Shown: in pieces, positions 25,302-34,968 of the stretch
Layout of the letters: every line of letters begins with the position of its first letter
How positions within the stretch are numbered: position 1 is the first letter of the stretch
NCBI GenBank assembly: GCA_022771625.1
Contig: JALFCW010000004.1
Span: forward strand, 1-63,175
Length of the DNA: 63,175 nucleotides
Direction of reading: 5' to 3'
Source of the DNA: Prevotella sp.
GTDB taxonomy: Bacteria > Bacteroidota > Bacteroidia > Bacteroidales > Bacteroidaceae
Translations under genes and position numbers: made by a program
Notes under the pieces: generated by a model
Told to the model about the DNA's origin: nothing
Seen by the model: only the letters and a program-made list of their open reading frames with translations
Database searches by the model: none

Positions 25302-27146
25302 ATGTGTGGAATAGTAGGATATATAGGAAAGAAAGAAGCCTTTCCAATACTTATAAAGGGATTGCGCAGGCTTGAGTATAGAGGATATGACAGTGCTGGT
25401 GTCGCCTTGATTAATGATGACGGCACACTCAATGTTTATAAGACCAAAGGTAAAGTAGATAATTTGGTGGCTTATTGTGAAGATAAAAACGTAAGCGGCA
25501 CGGTGGGTATCGCCCATACTCGATGGGCAACTCACGGAGAACCTTCGTCGCTCAATGCCCATCCGCACTATTCCATGTCGAAGAATCTCGCCATCATTCA
25601 TAACGGTATCATAGAGAACTATGCCGACCTCAAGGCAAAGCTTTCGGCTAAGGGCGTGATATTTATAAGTGATACCGACACAGAGGTTCTCGTACAACTC
25701 ATTGAATATATTCGCGAACAAAAGAATACCGATCTGCTCACGGCTGTGCAGTTGGCACTCCACGAGGTGATTGGTGCCTACGCCATAGCAGTGCTCGACC
25801 GCAACGACCCCGACCAGATTGTGGCTGCACGCAAGCAGTCGCCACTCGTGGTGGGAATCGGCGAGGATGAGTTTTTCATCGGTTCCGACGCAAGTCCGCT
25901 GATTGAATACACCGACAAGGTGGTGTATCTCGAAGATGGTAACATCGCAGTGATACGTCGTGGAGAGGAACTCGAGGTGGTAAATATCTACAATCGCAAG
26001 ATAAACCCCGAGATACAGACCGTGGATATCAACCTCGGACAGATCGAGAAAGGTGGGTATCCCCACTTTATGCTCAAGGAAATCTTCGAACAGCCTGAAT
26101 GTATCACCAACTGTATGCGTGGACGTGTAAACGTGGATGTCGATAATGTGGTGCTCAGTGCTGTGATTGACTATAAAAAGCAGTTGCTCAATGCAAAGAG
26201 ATTTGTGATAGTGGCTTGCGGAACATCGTGGCACGCCGGACTAATCGGCAAGCAGATCATTGAGAGCCTCTGCCGCATACCGGTGGAGGTGGAGTATGCA
26301 TCCGAGTTCCGCTATCGCAATCCAGTGATTAGCAAGGACGACGTCGTGATAGCAATATCACAGTCGGGCGAGACTGCCGACACCCTTGCTGCTGTGAAAT
26401 TGGCAAAAGAGCACGGCGCTTTTATATACGGAATATGTAATGCCATCGGTTCGAGCATCCCAAGAGCCACCGACACTGGTAGCTACATCCATGTAGGACC
26501 TGAGATCGGTGTTGCTTCCACAAAGGCATTTACCGGTCAGGTTACAGTGCTCTCTATGCTTGCCCTTGCCCTTGCCAACGAGCGAGGCACCATCAGTAAG
26601 GACGAATATAAATCGGTGGTAAGAGAACTCCACGAGATACCGGCAAAGATGAAAGAGGTGCTCAAACTTAACAACCGCATTGCCGACCTCAGCCGTTCGT
26701 TCACCTATGCACGAGATTTCCTCTTCCTGGGACGCGGATACAGTTATCCTGTTGCCCTTGAGGGAGCTCTCAAACTCAAGGAAATCAGTTATATACATGC
26801 CGAGGGCTATCCCGCTGCCGAGATGAAACACGGTCCGATAGCACTCATCGACTCGGATATGCCGGTAGTGGTAATCGCCACTCACAACGCAATGTATGAG
26901 AAAGTGCTCAGCAACATACAAGAGGTGAAAGCAAGGCAGGGTAAGGTGATTGCAATTGTGACCAAGGGTGACGACACCATCAGCCGAATTGCAGACGAAG
27001 TGATTGAGATGCCCGAGACGATAGAATGTCTCGAACCGCTGCTATCGACGATTCCGCTTCAAATGCTGGCTTATCATATTGCGGTATGTAAAGGCAAAAA
27101 CGTGGATCAGCCACGAAACCTCGCCAAGTCGGTAACAGTAGAATAA
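25302..27146 (+). CDS. glmS: Glutamine-fructose-6-phosphate aminotransferase (isomerizing)
   Basis: A 614-residue enzyme making glucosamine-6-phosphate from fructose-6-phosphate and glutamine, the first step to UDP-GlcNAc for peptidoglycan and LPS. The start MCGIVGYIG exposes Cys2 as the N-terminal nucleophile of the glutaminase domain. GIAHTRWATHG and IHNGIIENY are glutaminase motifs. Two SIS domains follow (CGTSWHAGL, ISQSGETADT; RGYSYPVALEGALKLKEISY). The end, QPRNLAKSVTVE, is the family hallmark. The gene opens a run with purF, carA and carB, all glutamine amidotransferases. Confidence 0.98.
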   Translation: MCGIVGYIGKKEAFPILIKGLRRLEYRGYDSAGVALINDDGTLNVYKTKGKVDNLVAYCEDKNVSGTVGIAHTRWATHGEPSSLNAHPHYSMSKNLAIIHNGIIENYADLKAKLSAKGVIFISDTDTEVLVQLIEYIREQKNTDLLTAVQLALHEVIGAYAIAVLDRNDPDQIVAARKQSPLVVGIGEDEFFIGSDASPLIEYTDKVVYLEDGNIAVIRRGEELEVVNIYNRKINPEIQTVDINLGQIEKGGYPHFMLKEIFEQPECITNCMRGRVNVDVDNVVLSAVIDYKKQLLNAKRFVIVACGTSWHAGLIGKQIIESLCRIPVEVEYASEFRYRNPVISKDDVVIAISQSGETADTLAAVKLAKEHGAFIYGICNAIGSSIPRATDTGSYIHVGPEIGVASTKAFTGQVTVLSMLALALANERGTISKDEYKSVVRELHEIPAKMKEVLKLNNRIADLSRSFTYARDFLFLGRGYSYPVALEGALKLKEISYIHAEGYPAAEMKHGPIALIDSDMPVVVIATHNAMYEKVLSNIQEVKARQGKVIAIVTKGDDTISRIADEVIEMPETIECLEPLLSTIPLQMLAYHIAVCKGKNVDQPRNLAKSVTVE

Positions 27147-27167
27147 TATCCCACTACAACATACACA

Positions 27168-29063
27168 ATGGAACAACTAAAACACGAATGCGGAGTGGCA
27201 ATGATAAGGCTTCTGAAGCCACTCGACTACTATCAACAGAAGTATGGCACGTGGATGTACGGTGTCAACAAGCTATACCTCATGATGGAAAAACAACACA
27301 ATCGCGGACAGGAAGGAGCTGGTATTGCCTGCGTGAAACTTGACACCGCTCCTGGTAATGAGTATATGTTTCGTGAAAAAGCCGAAGGCTCAAATGCCAT
27401 TACCGAAATCTTTAAGAAGGTGCAGCATGGATTTGCATCGCTCACACCCGACCAGCTTGGCAATTCAGTATATGCCAAGGACAACGTGGATTTTGCAGGT
27501 GAACTCTATATGGGACACCTGCGCTATTCAACAACAGGAAAGAGCGGACTCAAATATGTGCACCCGTTCCTGCGACGCAACAACTGGAAGGCGAAAAACC
27601 TCTGTCTTTGCGGTAATTTCAATATGACCAACGTCGATGAGATATTCGACAAGATTACTGCCATGGGACAGTGCCCGCGTATCTATAGTGACAGTTATAT
27701 CATGCTCGAGTGGATGGGGCACCGACTCGACCGTGAGGTGGAGCGCAACTACGACGATGCCAAGGACCTTGGTCTCCAAGGCACTGGCATCACCGACTAT
27801 ATCGACCAACATGTTCTCATGAGCAATGTGCTCAAGACCACAATGCCGGATTTCGACGGCGGATATGTGATGTGTGGTATTACAGGTAGTGGAGAGATGT
27901 TCTCCATGAGAGATCCGTGGGGCATTCGTCCCGCGTTTTATTATATTAATGAGGAGATAGCAGTCTTGGCAAGTGAACGCCCAGTGCTGCAGACTACCTT
28001 CGACCTTGAATTTGAGGACATCAAGGAACTCCAACCTGGACATGCAATGATTGTCAAGCGCGACGGTACCGCCTCCATTGAGAAGATTCTCGACCGCAGG
28101 GGTGACTCGGCATGCTCGTTCGAGAGAATATACTTCAGTCGTGGTTCCGATCGTGAGATATACCAAGAGCGCAAGCGACTTGGCGAACAGCTCATGGAAC
28201 CAATTCTCAAGGCTGTGGATGGCGATGTGGAGCACACGGTGTTCTCCTTTATCCCCAACACCGCCGAGGTGGCATACTACGGTATGCTTCAGGGATTCAA
28301 GGAATATACCAACGATCTCAAGATAAAGGAAATAGAGAGTCTCGACCACAAGCCCACCCACGAGGAGCTCCGCAAGATACTACGTAGTTATGTGCGCTCT
28401 GAGAAGGCGGCATGGAAGGACATCAAGTTGCGCACATTCATCACCGAGGGCAACACGCGCAACGACTTGGCATCTCACGTATATGACATCACTTACGACG
28501 TGCTTGAGCGTGGTGTTGATAATCTTGTCATCATCGACGACAGTATCGTCAGAGGTACAACGCTAAAGGAGAGTATCATCAAAATCCTCGACCGCCTGCA
28601 TCCCCGCAAGATAGTCATTGTCAGTTCGTCGCCACAGATACGCTATCCCGACTACTACGGTATCGACATGGCTCGCCTGGAGGAGTTTATTGCTTTCCGA
28701 GCCTGCATCGAACTGCTCAAGGAGCGTGGCATGCACCAGCTCATCGATGATGTCTATCGCCGCTGCAAGGAAGAGATGCTCAAGCCCAAGGCAGAGATGA
28801 CATGCAGGGTGAAGGAGCTCTATCAGCCGTTCACTGTGGATGAACTCAACCGCAAGATGGTGGAGATGCTGCGTCCGGAGGGAGTGACAACGCCCATCGA
28901 ACTCGTATATCAGAGTATCGAGGGACTACATACGGCTATTCCTAATCATAAAGGCGACTGGTATTTCACGGGCAATTTCCCGACTCCAGGAGGAATGAAG
29001 CTGGTGAACCAGGCATTTATCAATTATTACGAGAAAATATATCAGTATTCAACAAAGTTCTAA
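27168..29063 (+). CDS. purF: Amidophosphoribosyltransferase, long Bacteroidota form
   Basis: A 631-residue PurF-like protein catalysing the first step of purine synthesis (PRPP plus glutamine). The catalytic Cys is probably Cys8 (KHECGVAM) after removal of a short propeptide. The glutaminase domain is followed by a phosphoribosyltransferase domain with the PRPP loop NLVIIDDSIVRGTTLKESI. It is longer than E. coli PurF (505 residues), with a C-terminal extension ending in a Trp-containing motif (WYFTGNFPTPGGMKLVNQAF). The gap to glmS is 21 bases and to carA 10 bases, indicating an operon. Confidence 0.92.
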   Translation: MEQLKHECGVAMIRLLKPLDYYQQKYGTWMYGVNKLYLMMEKQHNRGQEGAGIACVKLDTAPGNEYMFREKAEGSNAITEIFKKVQHGFASLTPDQLGNSVYAKDNVDFAGELYMGHLRYSTTGKSGLKYVHPFLRRNNWKAKNLCLCGNFNMTNVDEIFDKITAMGQCPRIYSDSYIMLEWMGHRLDREVERNYDDAKDLGLQGTGITDYIDQHVLMSNVLKTTMPDFDGGYVMCGITGSGEMFSMRDPWGIRPAFYYINEEIAVLASERPVLQTTFDLEFEDIKELQPGHAMIVKRDGTASIEKILDRRGDSACSFERIYFSRGSDREIYQERKRLGEQLMEPILKAVDGDVEHTVFSFIPNTAEVAYYGMLQGFKEYTNDLKIKEIESLDHKPTHEELRKILRSYVRSEKAAWKDIKLRTFITEGNTRNDLASHVYDITYDVLERGVDNLVIIDDSIVRGTTLKESIIKILDRLHPRKIVIVSSSPQIRYPDYYGIDMARLEEFIAFRACIELLKERGMHQLIDDVYRRCKEEMLKPKAEMTCRVKELYQPFTVDELNRKMVEMLRPEGVTTPIELVYQSIEGLHTAIPNHKGDWYFTGNFPTPGGMKLVNQAFINYYEKIYQYSTKF

Positions 29064-29073
29064 ATACTATCTA

Positions 29074-30150
29074 ATGAAGAATGTAACGTTAGTCCTTGAA
29101 GATGGGACAAAATTCCACGGAAAGTCGTTCGGTTACGACCAACCAGTGGCGGGAGAGGTTGTATTCAACACGGCAATGATGGGTTATCCCGAGAGCCTCA
29201 CCGACCCCTCATACGCCGGTCAGCTTATGACGCTCACCTATCCCTTGGTGGGCAACTATGGTGTACCTCCATTCTCGGTGGAGCCCGACGGCCTTGCCAC
29301 TTTTATGGAGAGTGACAAGATCTATGCATCTGCAATTATTGTGGCTGACTACAGCGAAAAGTATTCCCACTGGAATGCAGTGGAGAGTCTGGCATCATGG
29401 CTCAAGCGCGAGCATGTGCCTGGAATTACGGGTATTGACACCCGCCAACTCACAAAGGTGCTTCGTGAGCACGGAGTGATGATGGGCAAGATTATCTTCG
29501 ACGATGAGCCCGACAATATCCCTACGGCAGAATATGAGGGAGTCAACTGGGTTGACCGCGTGAGTTGCAAGGAGATTATACGCTACAACGAGGGTGCCGG
29601 TAAGAAGGTGGTGCTCGTGGATTGCGGTGTGAAGAACAATATCATCCGCTGCCTTGTCAATAGGGGAGTGGAGGTGATACGTGTTCCATGGAACTACGAC
29701 TATACGTCGATGGACTTCGACGGCCTCTTCCTCGGAAATGGTCCTGGCGATCCCGATATGTGTGAGGACGCAGTCAATGTGATACGTCGCCAGATGTCAC
29801 TTAGCCGCAAACCGATCTGCGGTATCTGTATGGGTAACCAACTGCTCGCTAAAGCTGGTGGTGCTACTATATACAAACTGAAGTATGGTCACCGTTCTCA
29901 CAATCAACCGGTGAGAGAGGTTGGCACCAACCGCTGCTATGTCACCAGTCAGAACCATGGTTATGCCGTGGATGCGAAGACATTAGGCAGTGACTGGCGC
30001 GAACTCTTTGTAAATATGAACGATGGTAGCAATGAGGGCGTATGTCACAAGGAAAACCCCTGGTTCACCAGCCAGTTCCACCCCGAGGCATGCTCAGGTC
30101 CTGTTGATACCGAGTTCATGTTCGATCGTTTCATTAACACCCTACAATAA
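29074..30150 (+). CDS. carA: Carbamoyl-phosphate synthase small subunit
   Basis: A 358-residue glutaminase subunit of carbamoyl-phosphate synthase, feeding pyrimidine and arginine synthesis. The N-terminal domain has GEVVFNTAMMGYPESLTDPSY. The class I glutamine amidotransferase domain has the nucleophile in ICGICMGNQLLA (Cys near residue 252), and the His/Glu pair in FHPEACSGP. Length is normal. It lies 10 bases after purF and 15 before carB. Confidence 0.97.
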   Translation: MKNVTLVLEDGTKFHGKSFGYDQPVAGEVVFNTAMMGYPESLTDPSYAGQLMTLTYPLVGNYGVPPFSVEPDGLATFMESDKIYASAIIVADYSEKYSHWNAVESLASWLKREHVPGITGIDTRQLTKVLREHGVMMGKIIFDDEPDNIPTAEYEGVNWVDRVSCKEIIRYNEGAGKKVVLVDCGVKNNIIRCLVNRGVEVIRVPWNYDYTSMDFDGLFLGNGPGDPDMCEDAVNVIRRQMSLSRKPICGICMGNQLLAKAGGATIYKLKYGHRSHNQPVREVGTNRCYVTSQNHGYAVDAKTLGSDWRELFVNMNDGSNEGVCHKENPWFTSQFHPEACSGPVDTEFMFDRFINTLQ

Positions 30151-30165
30151 TACAGAATAAACAAA

Positions 30166-33100
30166 ATGAAAGACGACAATATAAAGAAAGTGTTGCTCCT
30201 GGGTTCGGGAGCACTGAAGATTGGCGAGGCAGGCGAGTTTGACTACTCAGGTTCACAGGCACTCAAGGCACTGCGTGAGGAAGGTGTGCAGACAGTGCTC
30301 ATCAACCCCAATATTGCCACTGTGCAGACATCCGAGGGTGTGGCCGACCAGATTTACTTCCTCCCCGTCCAACCCTATTTCGTGGAGCGTGTCATTCAGA
30401 AGGAACGCCCCGACGGTATCTTGCTCGCATTCGGCGGTCAGACAGCCCTCAACTGTGGTGTGGAACTCTATCGCAGCGGCGTACTCGAGAAGTATGGAGT
30501 GAAGGTGCTCGGAACTCCAGTACAGGCAATCATGGATACAGAAGACCGCGAACTCTTTGTGGACAAGCTCAACGAGATTGATGTGAAGACCATAAAGAGT
30601 GAGGCTTGTGAAAATATCGAACAGGCACGACGTGCCGCTGCTGAACTTGGTTATCCTGTCATCCTGCGTGCAGCTTATGCACTCGGTGGACTTGGTTCTG
30701 GATTCTGTGATAATGAGCAAGAACTCGACAAGTTGGCCGAGAAGGCATTCTCGTTCTCTCCCCAGGTGCTCGTTGAGAAGAGTCTCAAGGGATGGAAGGA
30801 GATAGAATACGAGGTCGTACGCGACAAGTATGACAACTGTATCACGGTTTGTAACATGGAGAATTTCGACCCTCTCGGTATTCATACCGGTGAGAGTATC
30901 GTTATTGCCCCGTCGCAGACACTCACCAACAGTGAGTATCACAAGCTTCGTGCACTGTCCATCAAGATTGTTCGTCACATCGGTATAGTGGGAGAGTGCA
31001 ACGTGCAGTATGCTTTCGACCCTAAGAGTGAAGACTACCGAGTGATTGAGGTGAACGCTCGCTTGAGCCGTTCTTCTGCATTGGCCTCAAAAGCAACAGG
31101 TTATCCTCTTGCTTTCGTAGCTGCCAAGTTGGGTATGGGATATGGCCTGTTCGAGTTGAAGAACTCGGTGACAAAGACCACCTCGGCATTCTTCGAACCC
31201 GCCCTCGACTATGTAGTATGTAAGATACCACGTTGGGACCTCTCCAAGTTCCGTGGTGTTGACAAGGAACTCGGTTCGTCGATGAAGTCGGTGGGCGAGG
31301 TTATGGCTATCGGTCGCAACTTCGAGGAAGCTATCCAGAAGGGACTTCGTATGATTGGTCAGGGTATGCACGGATTTGTTGAGAACAAGGAACTGCAGAT
31401 TCCTGATATTGATGCTGCCCTGCGTGAACCTACCGACAAGCGCGTGTTCATCATCTCCAAGGCCATGCATGCTGGATATACCATCGACCAGATTCACGAA
31501 CTCACAAAGATAGACAAGTGGTTCCTCGAAAAACTCCAACATATTATTGATATTGACGAGCGCCTGAAGGCAGTGGGCAATGTCAATAACCTGCGCAAGG
31601 ATTTGCTGCGTGAGGCTAAGGTATATGGTTTCACCGATTTCCAGATTGCTCGTGCCGTAGGACTCGAGACAGAACTTAAGAGTATGAGTAAGGCTGGTCT
31701 GGTGGTGCGCACCTTGAGAAAGAATTACGGCATCCTGCCTGTAGTGAAGCAGATAGACACCCTTGCAGCCGAATATCCCGCACAAACCAATTATCTATAT
31801 GTCACCTACGCCGGCGTGGCAAGTGACATCAACTTCGAGAACGACAAGAAGTCAATCATCGTACTCGGTTCGGGTGCATATCGCATCGGTTCGTCGGTTG
31901 AGTTCGACTGGTGTGGTGTGCAAGCTCTTAACACCATTCGCAAGGAGGGCTACCGCTCTGTGATGATCAACTATAATCCAGAGACGGTATCTACCGACTA
32001 TGATATGTGCGACCGTCTCTACTTCGACGAACTCACCTTTGAGCGTGTGATGGACATCATCGAACTCGAGAATCCGTCGGGAGTAATCGTCAGCACAGGT
32101 GGACAGATACCCAACAATCTCGCCATGCGTCTCGACGAGCAGCATGTCCCCATCCTCGGCACATCTGCCAAGGACATTGATAATGCAGAGGACCGTGCCA
32201 AGTTCTCGTCGATGCTCTCACGCAATGGCATCGACCAACCGGCATGGAGTGCCCTCACCTCGATGGACGACATCAACAAGTTTATCGACGAGGTAGGCTT
32301 CCCCGTACTCGTACGTCCTTCTTATGTACTCTCAGGAGCTGCAATGAACGTATGTTCCAACCAGGAGGAGCTTGAGAAGTTCCTCAAACTGGCAGCCAAT
32401 GTAAGTGAGGATCACCCCGTGGTAGTAAGCCAGTTTATTGAGCATGCCAAGGAGGTTGAGATGGATGCTGTGGCTCGCAATGGTGAGATTATTGCCTACG
32501 CAATATCCGAGCATATCGAGTTTGCCGGTGTGCACTCAGGTGACGCCACCATACAGTTCCCGCCGCAGAAACTATATTGCGAGACAGTTCGCCGCATAAA
32601 GCGCGTGAGCAAGAAGATAGCCGAGGAACTGCATATCAGTGGACCATTCAACATTCAGTTCCTTGCGCGCGAGAATGATATTAAGGTTATTGAGTGTAAC
32701 CTGCGTGCTTCTCGCTCGTTCCCGTTTGTCAGCAAGGTGCTTAAGATTAACCTCATTGAATTGGCCACCAAGGTTATGCTTGGATTGCCCGTTGAGAAGC
32801 CAAACAAGAATCTCTTCGACCTCGACTACGTTGGTATCAAGGCAAGTCAGTTCTCGTTCAACCGTCTGCAGAAGGCCGACCCAGTGCTTGGTGTCGATAT
32901 GGCGTCAACAGGTGAGGTGGGATGTCTTGGCGACAACACATCAACAGCCCTGCTCAAGTCAATGCTCAGCGTAGGTCATCGTATTCCCGAGAAGACTATC
33001 CTTCTCTCCACAGGTAGTGCCAAGCAAAAGGCAGAGATGCTCGACGCTGCGCGCACATTGGTAAAGAATGGATACAAGCTATATGCCACTGGTGGAACAT

Positions 33101-33393
33101 CAAAGTATCTCACAGAGAACGGCATTGACAACGAACTTGTATATTGGCCATCAGAGGACGGTAAGCCACAGGCTCTCGACATGCTCCACAACCATGAGAT
33201 CGATATGGTGGTGAACATCCCGAAGAACCTCACTGCCGGTGAGCTCACCAACGGTTATAAGATACGTCGTGCCGCCATCGACCTTAATGTTCCCCTTATC
33301 ACCAACAGTCGTCTTGCGTCGGCATTCATAAATGCTTTCTGCAATGTCAAGTTGGATGATATCGGCATCAAGAGTTGGAGCGAGTATAAATAA
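30166..33393 (+). CDS. carB: Carbamoyl-phosphate synthase large subunit
   Basis: A 1075-residue protein with two homologous ATP-grasp halves: the first begins LLLGSGALKIGEAGEFDYSG and the second IIVLGSGAYRIGSSVEFDW. These perform bicarbonate and carbamate phosphorylation. The C-terminal 130 or so residues form the MGS-like allosteric domain (GYKLYATGGTSKYLTENGI). Length matches the family. It completes the glmS-purF-carA-carB group. A REP-like element lies directly downstream, perhaps acting in transcript stabilisation or termination. Confidence 0.98.
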   Translation: MKDDNIKKVLLLGSGALKIGEAGEFDYSGSQALKALREEGVQTVLINPNIATVQTSEGVADQIYFLPVQPYFVERVIQKERPDGILLAFGGQTALNCGVELYRSGVLEKYGVKVLGTPVQAIMDTEDRELFVDKLNEIDVKTIKSEACENIEQARRAAAELGYPVILRAAYALGGLGSGFCDNEQELDKLAEKAFSFSPQVLVEKSLKGWKEIEYEVVRDKYDNCITVCNMENFDPLGIHTGESIVIAPSQTLTNSEYHKLRALSIKIVRHIGIVGECNVQYAFDPKSEDYRVIEVNARLSRSSALASKATGYPLAFVAAKLGMGYGLFELKNSVTKTTSAFFEPALDYVVCKIPRWDLSKFRGVDKELGSSMKSVGEVMAIGRNFEEAIQKGLRMIGQGMHGFVENKELQIPDIDAALREPTDKRVFIISKAMHAGYTIDQIHELTKIDKWFLEKLQHIIDIDERLKAVGNVNNLRKDLLREAKVYGFTDFQIARAVGLETELKSMSKAGLVVRTLRKNYGILPVVKQIDTLAAEYPAQTNYLYVTYAGVASDINFENDKKSIIVLGSGAYRIGSSVEFDWCGVQALNTIRKEGYRSVMINYNPETVSTDYDMCDRLYFDELTFERVMDIIELENPSGVIVSTGGQIPNNLAMRLDEQHVPILGTSAKDIDNAEDRAKFSSMLSRNGIDQPAWSALTSMDDINKFIDEVGFPVLVRPSYVLSGAAMNVCSNQEELEKFLKLAANVSEDHPVVVSQFIEHAKEVEMDAVARNGEIIAYAISEHIEFAGVHSGDATIQFPPQKLYCETVRRIKRVSKKIAEELHISGPFNIQFLARENDIKVIECNLRASRSFPFVSKVLKINLIELATKVMLGLPVEKPNKNLFDLDYVGIKASQFSFNRLQKADPVLGVDMASTGEVGCLGDNTSTALLKSMLSVGHRIPEKTILLSTGSAKQKAEMLDAARTLVKNGYKLYATGGTSKYLTENGIDNELVYWPSEDGKPQALDMLHNHEIDMVVNIPKNLTAGELTNGYKIRRAAIDLNVPLITNSRLASAFINAFCNVKLDDIGIKSWSEYK

Positions 33394-33419
33394 GTATTCT
33401 TTTATGAAACTTGCGTAGC

Positions 33420-33627
33420 CCAGCCCTGAAAGGGTGACATAACTTAGCAGCCAAGCCCTGGAAGGGCGACATAACATAGCACAGGGCGTGAGCCCTGTGT
33501 AATGGAATATCTCTCAAAAAACTCCTCCCCCCCACGCGCCTGTGGCGCGTGGGGGGGAGGAGAAAATTATGGGTTTAATTGATAGGGCTCACGCCCTATC
33601 CTATGTTATGTCGCCCTTTCAGGGCTT
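33420..33627. repeat. REP-like multi-hairpin repeat element, copy 2
   Basis: It has the same plan as the element at 14787-14982: AGCCCTGGAAGGGCGACATA at the left and an inverted end CCTATGTTATGTCGCCCTTT at the right, with CAGGGC/GCCCTG and GATAGGGC/GCCCTATC stems inside. A perfect 19-bp central stem (33522-33540 and 33544-33562, loop TGT) keeps the core CCACGCGCC/GGCGCGTGG. The left end is partly duplicated (33422-33446 and 33455-33479). It lies between the convergent carB and helicase genes. Confidence 0.88.
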
Positions 33628-33646
33628 TTAATCAGTTATTGAAGTG

Positions 33647-34966
33647 TTAACAACCAGTCTTGCTCTTTCCACTTTGATTACCACGCCTATTACCTTTTTT
33701 CCTCCCTTGCTTATTATCATTTTTCTTCTCTTGCTTATTCTTCCCGTTTTGCTTTCCGCCTCTGTTACCTCGACGCTTGCCACCGCCGCGCGGACCCTTG
33801 CGACGCTCAGGCGACTTGTATTCAGGAGCATCGCCGAGACCATCGGGTAGGGGAGTCTTAATCACTTCCTTCTCAAGGAAATGCTCTATCTGCTGAAAAC
33901 GGCGGATGTCGTCGGGATTGACAAGAGTGATGGCAACACCATCACGGTCGGCACGGGCGGTGCGGCCAATGCGGTGTACATAGTCCTCTGCATCGTGGGG
34001 CACATCATAGTTTATAACCATGCGAATGTCGTCGATGTCAATACCGCGGGCAACGATGTCGGTGGCGACAAGAACATCCTTCTGTCCGCTCTTAAAAAGA
34101 TACATCACCTCGTCGCGCTCCTGCTGCGTAAGATCGCTGTGCATAGAGCAGCAATTCACCTTCATCTTCTGAAGTTCTCGATTTATCTCCTTCACTCTCT
34201 CCTTTTTTCCCGAGAAGATGATGATGCGCTTCTGCTCCTCGGTGGCGAATATATGACGCAGGATGGGAAGTTTCTGAGTGTCATAGCATACGAATGCCGA
34301 CTGCTTGATCTTCTCAGCCGGTTTGCTCACGGCAATTTTCACCTCCACTGGTTTATAGAGAATATTGCGCGCAAGAGTTTGAATCTTGTCGGGCATAGTG
34401 GCAGAGAACATGATGGTTTGACGATTTTGTGGCAGTCCCTTCACGATAGTCATTATGTCATCATAGAATCCCATGTCGAGCATACGGTCGGCCTCATCAA
34501 GAACAAAGAAGCTGACGCGACTGAGATCGACATTGCCCATGCGGATATGACTAAGAAGTCGCCCCGGGGTGGCAATGACCACATCGGCACCCATACGCAA
34601 GCTACGCATCTCTTGATCGTAGCGCGAACCGTCGTTGCCGCCATATACAGCCACACTGCTTATGCCGTCGAGATAATATCCAAAGCCTTGCATGGCTTGG
34701 TCAATCTGTTGTGCCAATTCGCGTGTAGGCGACATGATAATACAATTGATGGCATCCTTGGGATATTCATCCTCGTCGAGCATAGAGAGGATGGGGAGCA
34801 AGTAGGCTGCGGTCTTGCCGGTACCTGTTTGCGCCACGCCCATCACGTCGTGATAGTCGAGGATTTCGGGTATGCACTTCTCCTGAATTGGAGTACATTC
34901 CTCGAACCGCATGTCATACAATGCGTCGAGGATATTATCGTTCAAATATGTTTCTTCAAATCTCAT
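33647..34966 (-). CDS. DEAD-box RNA helicase
   Basis: A 439-residue helicase if started at MRFEETYLND (34966). A longer in-frame start at 35032 would overlap the upstream permease gene by 64 bases, so the shorter start, 2 bases after that stop codon, is preferred. The Q motif is FEECTPIQEKCIPEIL; motif I AQTGTGKTAAYLLP; motif II VLDEADRMLD; SAT is FSATMP; the C-terminal core ends VHRIGRTARADRDG. The last 60 residues are a basic Gly/Arg/Lys/Asn/Gln tail that likely binds RNA. Probable role is cold or ribosome-assembly RNA remodelling (RhlE/CsdA-like). It is last in the lon-tgt-lptG operon. Confidence 0.93.
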   Translation of the reverse strand: MRFEETYLNDNILDALYDMRFEECTPIQEKCIPEILDYHDVMGVAQTGTGKTAAYLLPILSMLDEDEYPKDAINCIIMSPTRELAQQIDQAMQGFGYYLDGISSVAVYGGNDGSRYDQEMRSLRMGADVVIATPGRLLSHIRMGNVDLSRVSFFVLDEADRMLDMGFYDDIMTIVKGLPQNRQTIMFSATMPDKIQTLARNILYKPVEVKIAVSKPAEKIKQSAFVCYDTQKLPILRHIFATEEQKRIIIFSGKKERVKEINRELQKMKVNCCSMHSDLTQQERDEVMYLFKSGQKDVLVATDIVARGIDIDDIRMVINYDVPHDAEDYVHRIGRTARADRDGVAITLVNPDDIRRFQQIEHFLEKEVIKTPLPDGLGDAPEYKSPERRKGPRGGGKRRGNRGGKQNGKNKQEKKNDNKQGRKKGNRRGNQSGKSKTGC

Positions 34967-34968
34967 TC

